DNA from: Prosthecobacter sp.
GTDB lineage: Bacteria; Verrucomicrobiota; Verrucomicrobiia; Verrucomicrobiales; Verrucomicrobiaceae
Direction: 5' to 3'
NCBI RefSeq assembly: GCF_034366625.1
Contig: NZ_JAXMIH010000024.1
Coordinates: 62,001-126,000, forward strand
Length of the DNA stretch: 64,000 nt
Shown: positions 52,233-59,954 of the stretch, one piece after another
Layout: each line of letters opens with the position of its first letter
Numbering within the stretch: position 1 is the stretch's first letter
Position numbers and translations under genes: made by a program
Notes under the pieces: model-generated
What the model was told of the DNA's origin: nothing
What the model saw: the letters and a program-made list of their open reading frames with translations, nothing else
Database searches by the model: none

Positions 52233-52238
52233 TTAGAC
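52149..52238 (+). other. attC-like integron recombination site, copy 3
   Basis: Left outer arm AGCTAAC, unpaired AAAA, CGGAT (52160-52164) with ATCCG (52223-52227), extrahelical G at 52165, CTGGC (52166-52170) with GCCTG (52218-52222, one mismatch), spacer AAGC, right core GTTAGAC, which fits the integron consensus GTTRRRY exactly. The loop CTGTCGTGTCATCGA is shared with copy 1. Confidence 0.8.
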
Positions 52239-52253
52239 GGCCTGCCCCCCTCA

Positions 52254-55200
52254 CTAAACCTTGGTCAACTGTCGTCGCAGGCTAATCTCCACGGCGGTGA
52301 TGATGACTGCCAGAGAGAAGAGGATGACGATGCTGTTGATCCAAAGGGTGTTGTACTTGGTGCCTAGGTAGGTCTTGCGGGTGCCGAAGAAGACGTTGGG
52401 GCTGGTCTTGCGGCGGTAGTCCTCGCGTTCCATCTCGGCCTTGGTGACGAGATCGAGCACCTTGCGGTTGACGTAGATCTCCTCGGCGCTGACGCCGTCG
52501 TTCTGCTGCAGCATGCTGTCGAGCATCGGGGTTTCAATCTGGCCGCTGAGAACGGCATCGCGGATGGAGCCGAGACGTTTGGAGATTTCGCGCGGATTCT
52601 CGGCATACAGGCCGGAAACAACGGCGAGCGACTGTTTGGTGAGTTCCAGTTCGTGACGCTGGAGATCGGTCATGTCGGCGCCTGAGGGCGGCAGAAGTGA
52701 CTGGATGCGCTCGTCGAGGAAGTCCTGGTTGCGGGTGAGCGGATTGAGCTTGGACTGCGAGATGACGACGCCCTCATAGGACCAGCGCAGCGGCATGAAC
52801 TGGCAGATGAAGGGCACCTTGAGCTTGCTGACGTTTTCCTCGTCGTTGCCGGCTTTTTTGAGCCAGCGGCCCACGGAATAGACGAGATCGAGGTTCTTGT
52901 TCATCTCCTCGTATTTGATCAACGCTCCGCCCAGGATGATCTGGGGAATGAGGATGAGCGGGATGGCGTTCACCGCCGTGCGATTGTCGCTGACGATGCT
53001 GGAGATGAACAGCCCGAGACAGACGCCGGTGAGCGAGGTGAGGAACATCCACCAGAGATGGACCATGAACATGTCGCGAATTTCGAGCACCCAGTTGCCG
53101 ATGATGAGGTAGATCACGCATTGCGCGAGCGCGAAGGTGGCGAGCGAGATGATCTTGCCGCAGAGGTAGTAGAAGGTGCGCAGGTTGTGATTGCGCTCGC
53201 GGCTCAGCGTGTGGCGGTCGCGGATGATTTCATCGGCGCTGTTGGTGAGGCCCAGGAACATGGCCACAACGAGGCTCATGAACAGATACGTCGGAATGTG
53301 GAAGGCGGTGGCGAAGGTGTAATTCGCCTCCTCGGAGTATTTGAGCACGCTGGCGATGAGCCAGGCCAGCAACGGCGCCTCCAGCAGCGTGGTGAGCAAA
53401 TTCGTGCGGTTGCGCAGCTTGCTGAGAAAGGCGCGCTTCAGCAGCGTGGCAAACAGGATGCTTTCCTCGCGGAAGGTGTGCTTCGGCGGCTTGGGCGTGC
53501 TGCGCATGCGGCTCGCGCTATGGCTTCCATCTTTTTTCGGCCTTGCGATGAGGCTGGTGCTGCCTGGCGCGGCCTTCTGCTTCGCCATGCTCTCCATGAT
53601 GAGATGCCGCTGGTAGGAGTCGCGCCAGAAATTCGGCGGGAAGCGGCGCGCGGCCACGAGATGGCCGTCTGCGCTGCGCTCATGGATGATGTCGCCGCTG
53701 ATGTCGCGCAGCGGCGTCTCCAGCACGTCAAAAACGAAGTCGGGCGTGAGATTGTCCGGCGGCTTGGCATCAGCATCGCCCGACTGGCCGGTTTCGGTGT
53801 GATACACACGCCAGAAGTACTCCAGCATGCCCTGCGGCGTGCCGAAGTAGGCCATCTTGCCGCCTTTATCGAGCAGCAGGGCCTTGTCGAACATCGCCAG
53901 CAGCTTCGAACTAGGCTGATGGATGGAGGTGATGACGATCTTGTTGCGTGCGAGGCTGCGGATGATCTCCAGCACGTGCTCGCTGTCCTTCGAGGACAGG
54001 CCGGAGGTCGGCTCGTCGAACAAGTACACGTCGGAGATGCCTATCATGTCGAGTCCGGCATTGAGGCGCTTGCGTTCGCCGCCGCTGAGGAATTTCTGCT
54101 GCGGTGTGCCGGCCAGACGATTGCGCAGATCAGCCAACCCCAGTTCCGCAAGCTTGGCATCCACACGCTTGCGGCGTTCCTCCGTCTTCAAATGCGGGCA
54201 GCGCACCGCCACGGAAAAATCGAGGTTCTCCTGCACCTTCAACAACGGATCGAAGGCATCCTCCTGCGGGATGTAGGCGATGTAGGGCGTGAGATTGTGT
54301 AAATTCTCATACAGCGCGAGGCCGTTCATCAGCACCTCACCACCCTTCGGCTTCAACTGGCCGCCAAGAATGCGCAACAGCGTGCTTTTGCCGCAGCCGC
54401 TCGGTCCCATGACGCAAATCATCTCGCCACGACGGGCGATGAAGCTCACCCCATCCTGCGCGGTGTCGCGCCCGTCGAAGCGGTGGCTGAGTTCGCGCAC
54501 CTCGATCTGGCGGATGGTGTTGCGTTCCTCCTCGATGATGCGGTCGGCAAAGTGACAGCGCAGGTATTGTCCCTCACCCAGTGTGATGGTGTCGCCGTCA
54601 TTGAGCGTGATGCGATCGCGCACCGGAATGAGGCCGATGTAAAGTGGACGTGACGAGCGCAGCACCTCCAGCACGCCAGTTTTTTGCGCGTAGTTGCACT
54701 CGATGCGCAGCAGGATCTCACCGTCAGTGTCCTCGGAGAGAAGAATGTCCCCCTCATCGAGCAACTCAGGCTTGTTGGAGACGAGGTAGGTGTTGCGGCT
54801 GCCTTCCAGGCGAAACTGGCCGCCGAATTCCTGCGCGCGCACACGCAGATCACGCAGCGCGATTTCGACCTCGCCATGCGCAATGATACTGTCCTCGATG
54901 CTGGCCTCCACGATGGTGCCGCTGCTGAGCACGACGCCGTTCAACGTGGCCTGTGTGGTGCGCAACGCCTCAACCGTCACGCCCAGGCCGAAGCTAAGAC
55001 GCAGGTTCGTGCCACGTGCGCGTTGCGGAGCAATTTCCGCGCTGCCGTTCTCCGTGAGCGTGAGGTAGATCTGCGTGCCGGAGAGCGTCTTCTTGGCGTT
55101 GAAGTAGGAGATCAGGTCGTTGTAATCGAGCGTGACATCCTCCAGTACCACGCGCTCGCCCGGATACAGTCGCGAGAACTCTCCCGGCGGCTGACGGCGG

Positions 55201-55913
55201 CTGCGCACGAGGATGGAAATGCTGCCGGTGTTTTTCAGCAGCACAAGGTTTTGGAAGCGAAACGCCACGACTGAGCAGTCCGCTGAAAGCGAACGCAGCA
55301 GCACGTCACAATTCTTCGTGGAGCCGATGCGCAGCGTGTCGAGCGGCTGGCCGCCTTTGGTGGAAAAACCTTCCTCCGGCGGTTTATCTCCCGCATTGAG
55401 CTGATAGACGATGTCGATGGCCTGGGCGGCGATGCCGAGGTTCGTCATGAAGAGATAAAACTCCACCATCTGCCGCTGATTCTGCTGGGCGCGTGAGATG
55501 AGCAGGTAGAGCTGCACGCCGAGCAGGACTTTCTGCTCCTGCGTGAGCTTCTGACTGAGTTCCTTCGCACGCTGCGCCAGATCCTGCGGCTGCTGCAACG
55601 CCTCAAAATAGAGACGGCGCATGTCGGCGTAGATCGCCTCGGGATAATCGTAGCGCAGGTAGCCGAGGCTGGATTCGACCTCCTCCTCCTCGATGTTGCC
55701 ATCCAGCTTGCTGAATGCGGCGAACACTTCGATCAGCACCGGCAGCATCGTGTTCGCGGTGGCGGCGGAGGCGGCTGAAATCGGCGGCTGGCCGTTCCAC
55801 AGATGCGCCCAGCGATCCAGCGACCACCACGGCAGCTCCGCCGGGCCATGACCGCCTGCGGCAGAGGTCTGCTTCGCGAAGGAGGTGTTGGAGGGCTTGT
55901 TGAGCAGGCTCAT
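52254..55913 (-). CDS. Large ABCG-type transporter with TerB-like and FHA-like N-terminal regions
   Basis: This protein is 1219 residues from ATG 55913 (MSLLNKPSNTSFAKQ). Residues about 55-170 look like a TerB/DjlA-type helical domain (VFAAFSKLDGNIEEEEVESS). About 190-480 is beta-rich with FHA-like turns (LDTLRIGSTKNCDVLLRSLS; ITLNDGDTITLGEGQYLRCH). The ABC ATPase follows with Walker A GPSGCGKST near 503, the signature LSGGERKRL near 609, and Walker B VYLFDEPTSGL near 628. An ABC2-type membrane domain spans about 835-960, with a final helix near 1190-1215. ATPase-before-membrane order is the ABCG/White layout. It is probably an exporter; the substrate is unknown. Confidence 0.87.
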   Translation of the reverse strand: MSLLNKPSNTSFAKQTSAAGGHGPAELPWWSLDRWAHLWNGQPPISAASAATANTMLPVLIEVFAAFSKLDGNIEEEEVESSLGYLRYDYPEAIYADMRRLYFEALQQPQDLAQRAKELSQKLTQEQKVLLGVQLYLLISRAQQNQRQMVEFYLFMTNLGIAAQAIDIVYQLNAGDKPPEEGFSTKGGQPLDTLRIGSTKNCDVLLRSLSADCSVVAFRFQNLVLLKNTGSISILVRSRRQPPGEFSRLYPGERVVLEDVTLDYNDLISYFNAKKTLSGTQIYLTLTENGSAEIAPQRARGTNLRLSFGLGVTVEALRTTQATLNGVVLSSGTIVEASIEDSIIAHGEVEIALRDLRVRAQEFGGQFRLEGSRNTYLVSNKPELLDEGDILLSEDTDGEILLRIECNYAQKTGVLEVLRSSRPLYIGLIPVRDRITLNDGDTITLGEGQYLRCHFADRIIEEERNTIRQIEVRELSHRFDGRDTAQDGVSFIARRGEMICVMGPSGCGKSTLLRILGGQLKPKGGEVLMNGLALYENLHNLTPYIAYIPQEDAFDPLLKVQENLDFSVAVRCPHLKTEERRKRVDAKLAELGLADLRNRLAGTPQQKFLSGGERKRLNAGLDMIGISDVYLFDEPTSGLSSKDSEHVLEIIRSLARNKIVITSIHQPSSKLLAMFDKALLLDKGGKMAYFGTPQGMLEYFWRVYHTETGQSGDADAKPPDNLTPDFVFDVLETPLRDISGDIIHERSADGHLVAARRFPPNFWRDSYQRHLIMESMAKQKAAPGSTSLIARPKKDGSHSASRMRSTPKPPKHTFREESILFATLLKRAFLSKLRNRTNLLTTLLEAPLLAWLIASVLKYSEEANYTFATAFHIPTYLFMSLVVAMFLGLTNSADEIIRDRHTLSRERNHNLRTFYYLCGKIISLATFALAQCVIYLIIGNWVLEIRDMFMVHLWWMFLTSLTGVCLGLFISSIVSDNRTAVNAIPLILIPQIILGGALIKYEEMNKNLDLVYSVGRWLKKAGNDEENVSKLKVPFICQFMPLRWSYEGVVISQSKLNPLTRNQDFLDERIQSLLPPSGADMTDLQRHELELTKQSLAVVSGLYAENPREISKRLGSIRDAVLSGQIETPMLDSMLQQNDGVSAEEIYVNRKVLDLVTKAEMEREDYRRKTSPNVFFGTRKTYLGTKYNTLWINSIVILFSLAVIITAVEISLRRQLTKV

Positions 55914-56051
55914 GCGGCGGAATCGTGCGCGATTATGGAGTTCGTTTTCACAAACACAACCGGCGAGACGTGAATGAACTCTCCGACGCATGAAAAAAGC
56001 GGCCCAGTTTCCCAGGCCGCCTGTGATGAATTCATCCACTTCTCATGATGC

Positions 56052-57185
56052 TCACACACCACGATCACGCGGAGGGCCTTCACGACCCCGTTCCTCGCCA
56101 CGCGGGCTAGGTGGCTGCGGCGCGGGGCCACGATCACGGTTCATCGGCGGTTGTGGATCATGCGGCGCGTCTCCACGGCGTTGAACCGGCGGAACGAAGC
56201 GCGGCGGATGTTCAGGGCCGCGATCTCCACCACGCACGCCATCTTGTGGAGGATTCATGGGGCGTCCGCCATCACGCTGGCCGCGGTCTGGTTGAAAGCG
56301 CGGTTCAGGACCACGCGGACTGTTGAATTGCCCGCCCTGGCGTGGACTGCCAAACTGCTGCGGCTGCTGACGGCCTTCCGAACGATGTTCGGGTCCACGC
56401 CCCATCATCGCAGGACCATCGTGATGCATCGGCCCGCCACGCTGCGCGAACTGCTGCGGGCCGGGGCCTTGCGGACGGGGGTGGAAGTCTTCGCGTTCGC
56501 CACCACGCGGACCTTGCGGCTGACGGGCTCCCTCTGGACGGCCCGCATTGTCGCGATCCCCCTCACGTGGCGGATTTACCGGACGGCGCTGTCCATCGCG
56601 TTGCGGTTGTTCACCACGCGGGCGATCTCCGTCGCGCTGACCTTCCATCTGCGGACGACGCTCACCTTCACCGCCGGGACGATTGTCACGCCCCTGATTG
56701 TCAGCACGCGGTGGATTTACCGGGCCGCGATTGCCATCCCGCTGTGGTTGCTCGCCACGCGGGCGATCTCCCTCGCGCTGGCCATCCATCTGCGGACGAC
56801 GAGATCCTTCGTCACCAGGACGATTTTCTGCACGCGGCGGATTTACCGGCCCGCGATTGCCATCGCGCTGTGGTTGCTCACCACGTGGACGATCTCCCTC
56901 ACGCTGACCTTCCATCTGTGGACGGCGCTGTGGTTCACGCGTGTTTTCAGGACGGGGCGGATTGTTTTCACGGCGCTCGCCTTCGCGCGCTTGATCGCGA
57001 CGCGGTTGTTCACGCTCTGGTGCTGCATTGTCACGCCCACGTCGTTCGGGGGCGGGCGGTGTGTCCGCCTTCGGTGTTTCAGCGGCAGGCTTGTCCGCCG
57101 GTTTGGCTTCCTGGGCCTGCAACGGAGCGATGCTGAGGGCAACAGCGCCGCAAAGCCATGCGAATAGATGGGTTCCGGGTTTCAT
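56052..57185 (-). CDS. Secreted, disordered Arg/Pro/Gly/Gln-rich repeat protein
   Basis: This 377-residue protein has a signal peptide (HLFAWLCGAVALSIAPLQA) and almost no hydrophobic residues afterwards. Three near-identical repeats of 40 or so residues contain RRPQMEGQREGDRPRGEQ and PQRDGNRGPVNPPR. Overall very basic. It resembles secreted disordered proteins of Planctomycetes/Verrucomicrobia; nucleic-acid or polymer binding is possible but unproven. A hypothetical frame on the opposite strand is a shadow of the repeats. Confidence 0.75.
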   Translation of the reverse strand: MKPGTHLFAWLCGAVALSIAPLQAQEAKPADKPAAETPKADTPPAPERRGRDNAAPEREQPRRDQAREGERRENNPPRPENTREPQRRPQMEGQREGDRPRGEQPQRDGNRGPVNPPRAENRPGDEGSRRPQMDGQREGDRPRGEQPQRDGNRGPVNPPRADNQGRDNRPGGEGERRPQMEGQRDGDRPRGEQPQRDGQRRPVNPPREGDRDNAGRPEGARQPQGPRGGEREDFHPRPQGPGPQQFAQRGGPMHHDGPAMMGRGPEHRSEGRQQPQQFGSPRQGGQFNSPRGPEPRFQPDRGQRDGGRPMNPPQDGVRGGDRGPEHPPRFVPPVQRRGDAPHDPQPPMNRDRGPAPQPPSPRGEERGREGPPRDRGV

Positions 57186-57359
57186 AGGAGTGGTGTTTGG
57201 GTTGGATGCGGGAGGTGAAACCACCGTCGAAGACAGGAGTTTCCATGCCTCAACGCCGCCACGGCGCTCCTTTGTATGCGGGTCTGTGGCAGAAACCGTG
57301 ACGCATCCTTTGCATCGAACGCATTGCCTTTGTCCGCGCCCCCGTTATTCTAATTCCAC

Positions 57360-57833
57360 ATGCCCGCCACCGACACCGAGCCACACATCGAACCGGCCAC
57401 CATTGAAGACCTGCCCCAGCTCGTCGAACTGCTCGTCGCGCTGTTCAGCGAGGAGGAGGACTTCAAACCGGACCGGACCAAGCAGGAACACGGCCTGCGG
57501 CTCATCCTGGAGCAGCCGAACCGCGGCCGCATCTTCGTGCTGCGCACGGATCACAAGGTGATCGGCATGATCAACCTGCTCTTCACCATCAGCACGGCGG
57601 AAGGCGGCCTCGTGCTCATCATGGAGGACGTCATCGTCCACCCGCAGCATCGCCGCCAGGGCTACGGCGGGCGTCTGCTCGAACACGCCATCGAGTTTGC
57701 CAAGGAGAAGCGCTTCAGGCGCATCACCCTGCTCACGGACCGCATCAGCGCCGATTCCCAGTCCTTCTTCCAGCAGCACGGGTTCCAGTTCTCGAAGATG
57801 ATCCCGATGCGGCTCGTCTTTCACGACTCCTGA
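57360..57833 (+). CDS. GNAT family N-acetyltransferase
   Basis: This 157-residue protein shows the GNAT order: IEDLPQLVELLVALF at the start, the central strand GLVLIMEDVIVHPQHRRQGYGGRLLEHA with the acetyl-CoA pyrophosphate-binding RRQGYGG, and a C-terminal SADSQSFFQQHGFQFSKM. The acceptor substrate is unknown. Confidence 0.92.
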   Translation: MPATDTEPHIEPATIEDLPQLVELLVALFSEEEDFKPDRTKQEHGLRLILEQPNRGRIFVLRTDHKVIGMINLLFTISTAEGGLVLIMEDVIVHPQHRRQGYGGRLLEHAIEFAKEKRFRRITLLTDRISADSQSFFQQHGFQFSKMIPMRLVFHDS

Positions 57834-57847
57834 CGCCAACCATTGCC

Positions 57848-58162
57848 ATGCACGCGCTCCTTGCCTTTCTCGCACGGCCCGAAGGCGGCACGGCCAAGAT
57901 TTCGCGTGAATGGGCGGAAGCTTCCGACTGGTTTGTGCTGTTCACGCTCGGCACATTGCTGTTTCTGCTGGGCGCCTTTGCCATGTGGGCCTGGCTCATC
58001 TGGCGGCGCACCACAAAACCGGAGCCGCATGTGAAGCTGCTCATGGAACTTGAAGAAGAAGAGACAGAACGCGAGACTCGCGCCCCAGCATCGCGCGAGG
58101 AACCGGAACCGAAGGCACCTTGGGAACAATCCCCTGACTGGTGGAAGAAAGCGGACGACTGA
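57848..58162 (+). CDS. Small single-helix membrane protein
   Basis: This 104-residue protein has one membrane helix (about 28-55, FVLFTLGTLLFLLGAFAMWAW) flanked by charged segments and ends WEQSPDWWKKADD. No family recognised. It lies 14 bases after the GNAT gene and 7 bases before the PrsW-like gene, so it is probably part of that transcript. Confidence 0.7.
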   Translation: MHALLAFLARPEGGTAKISREWAEASDWFVLFTLGTLLFLLGAFAMWAWLIWRRTTKPEPHVKLLMELEEEETERETRAPASREEPEPKAPWEQSPDWWKKADD

Positions 58163-58169
58163 AGCCGAC

Positions 58170-59798
58170 ATGAGCGAAGATCGCCCCTTTTTTCACGGCT
58201 GGCGTGCGCGCACGCATTACCTCACGCGTGACCGCCGCTTTCTCCTGCGTACCGCCGCCGCCATCATCGCCTGTGGCATGATTGGCGCCTGTGTGATCGT
58301 GATTGGCGGCATGGTGCAGGAAGAGCCGCAAGCGCATCATGCCGTCTCACCCGCACTGAGCCGCCTGCATGGGGAATTTCACCGCCTGCGGCACGAGAAA
58401 ACTCCACAGCCGCGCCCCTTCGCCACCTGGCTGCGCATGCTCCTCGCCCAGATTCCGAAGCTGGTGGAAGGTGATGAAGAAGGCGCCTTCCAGGGCTTCA
58501 TCCACGGGGGGAAACTCGGCGGCTATGAGGTGGCGCAGCTCATCCAGCAGCACGCCACCACCGATGCCCCCGCAGGATTGTTCCAAGACTTTCTCGCGGC
58601 AGCGCTTCATTCAGACGAGGCCGCGCTGGAGAAGCTGGAGAAAAAAACGCGGGCCGTTCCGCCGGAGATGCTCGCTGCGGAGCTTCTGGGCAGCGTGCAA
58701 AAGCGCCGGGGCGACAGCCAGGCGGCGATGCAGGCGTTTTACACCGAGGGCCTGCACTTTGCCGATGCCTCGGCCGCCCGCGAAGAGGCGCTTCGCCTCG
58801 CCGTGACCCAGCGCGATCTCAACCTGCTGCGCAGCATTGCCACCCAACCTGGGTGGATCGAACACTGCCACCCCCTGCTCCAGCATCACGCCGGAGCGCT
58901 GCTGGGCGATGTCTGGATGCAATGGCACGGGCTCATCCGTCATCGCCTCAACGAAATCCCGTATGGCATGCTTGCGCTCGCCTTCTTCGTCGCCGCCCTG
59001 TGGTATTTCATCCTTGTGCAGCACAGCGATCGCGAACGCTGGCGCTGGGCGCGTCCCATCGCCGCCCTCATGGCCGGGGTGTGCAGCGTCTGGCCCACGC
59101 TCACCATCCTGGCCTACCAGGAGTTCGTCCAAGGCATGACCGCCAACGCGCCGTTCCCGCACGACTTGATCTACTACCTCGTCGGTGTCGGGCTGCGTGA
59201 GGAAGGCTGCAAACTCCTCCTGTTCGCTTTGTTTCTGCCCTGGCTCCTGTGGCGGCGTCAGCCCGGTCTCGCCCTGCTCACCGGAGCCTTTGTGGGCCTT
59301 GGCTTCTCTCTGGAAGAAAACATCGGCTACTACCAGGATTACGGCGGCACCATCGCCTGGACGCGCTTCCTCTCGGCCAACTTTCTTCACATTTCCCTCA
59401 CCGGCATCTGCGCGCACAGCCTCTACCACATGCTGCGCACACGCTTTGCCCGGGCCGGTGAATTCATCACCACCTTCCTGCTCGCCGTCGCAGCCCATGG
59501 CGGCTACGACTTCCTCGCCACCGGCAGTCTCGATGACAACGGCTGGCTCTCCATCGTCGTCCTCGTGGTCAGCGCCGCCCGTTTCATCGACCTGCTCGCC
59601 GCAGAAACCCGTCCAGTGCGCCTCACCATCGCTCCACGTGCTGTCTTCACCTTCGGCTCCGCCACTTTGATCGCCATCTCCTTCATCCTCGGCGCCTGGA
59701 CCACCCGATCCATGGAAGGTGTCGCCACCGCAGGGCAGGAATGCCTCTCCATGGTGCCGATCGCGCTGCTGTACTGGCGGAAGTTTGAGAATGTTTGA
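58170..59798 (+). CDS. PrsW-type glutamic intramembrane protease with extracytoplasmic helical region
   Basis: This 542-residue protein starts at ATG 58170 (MSEDRPFFHGWRARTHYL). One N-terminal membrane helix and a soluble helical region (about 60-260) precede a seven- or eight-helix domain. PrsW motifs: LREEGCKLLLF (EExxK) near 344, LGFSLEENIGYYQDYG (FxxxEN) near 379, and the histidine regions FLHISLTGICAHSLYHM and AAHGGYDFL. PrsW proteases cleave membrane anti-sigma factors in Bacillus; the target here is unknown. The long N-terminal extension is not part of a typical PrsW. Confidence 0.88.
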   Translation: MSEDRPFFHGWRARTHYLTRDRRFLLRTAAAIIACGMIGACVIVIGGMVQEEPQAHHAVSPALSRLHGEFHRLRHEKTPQPRPFATWLRMLLAQIPKLVEGDEEGAFQGFIHGGKLGGYEVAQLIQQHATTDAPAGLFQDFLAAALHSDEAALEKLEKKTRAVPPEMLAAELLGSVQKRRGDSQAAMQAFYTEGLHFADASAAREEALRLAVTQRDLNLLRSIATQPGWIEHCHPLLQHHAGALLGDVWMQWHGLIRHRLNEIPYGMLALAFFVAALWYFILVQHSDRERWRWARPIAALMAGVCSVWPTLTILAYQEFVQGMTANAPFPHDLIYYLVGVGLREEGCKLLLFALFLPWLLWRRQPGLALLTGAFVGLGFSLEENIGYYQDYGGTIAWTRFLSANFLHISLTGICAHSLYHMLRTRFARAGEFITTFLLAVAAHGGYDFLATGSLDDNGWLSIVVLVVSAARFIDLLAAETRPVRLTIAPRAVFTFGSATLIAISFILGAWTTRSMEGVATAGQECLSMVPIALLYWRKFENV

Positions 59799-59874
59799 CG
59801 GTACCAGATGCCTCCCAGACCAGGGAACAGCAGGGACTTCGTGCATTGCTGCCAAGATACCTGCGGGAAGACCG

Positions 59875-59893
59875 TTTTAGGAACAGCCTAAAA
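59875..59893. promoter_or_regulatory. Perfect palindrome upstream of the toroid-protein gene
   Basis: TTTTAGG (59875-59881) and CCTAAAA (59887-59893) form a 7-bp inverted repeat around AACAG, 62 bases before the next start codon. It could be an operator or part of a terminator; there is no T-run after it. Confidence 0.4.
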
Positions 59894-59954
59894 TTCATCT
59901 TGTCGAGATCATGCGCCAACGTGTAATCTGACTTCAAATCAACCCATTATCGCC

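Noticed and set aside
53058..54302. 414-codon plus-strand open frame over the ABC transporter
   Set aside because: Antisense of the ATPase Walker and signature motifs.
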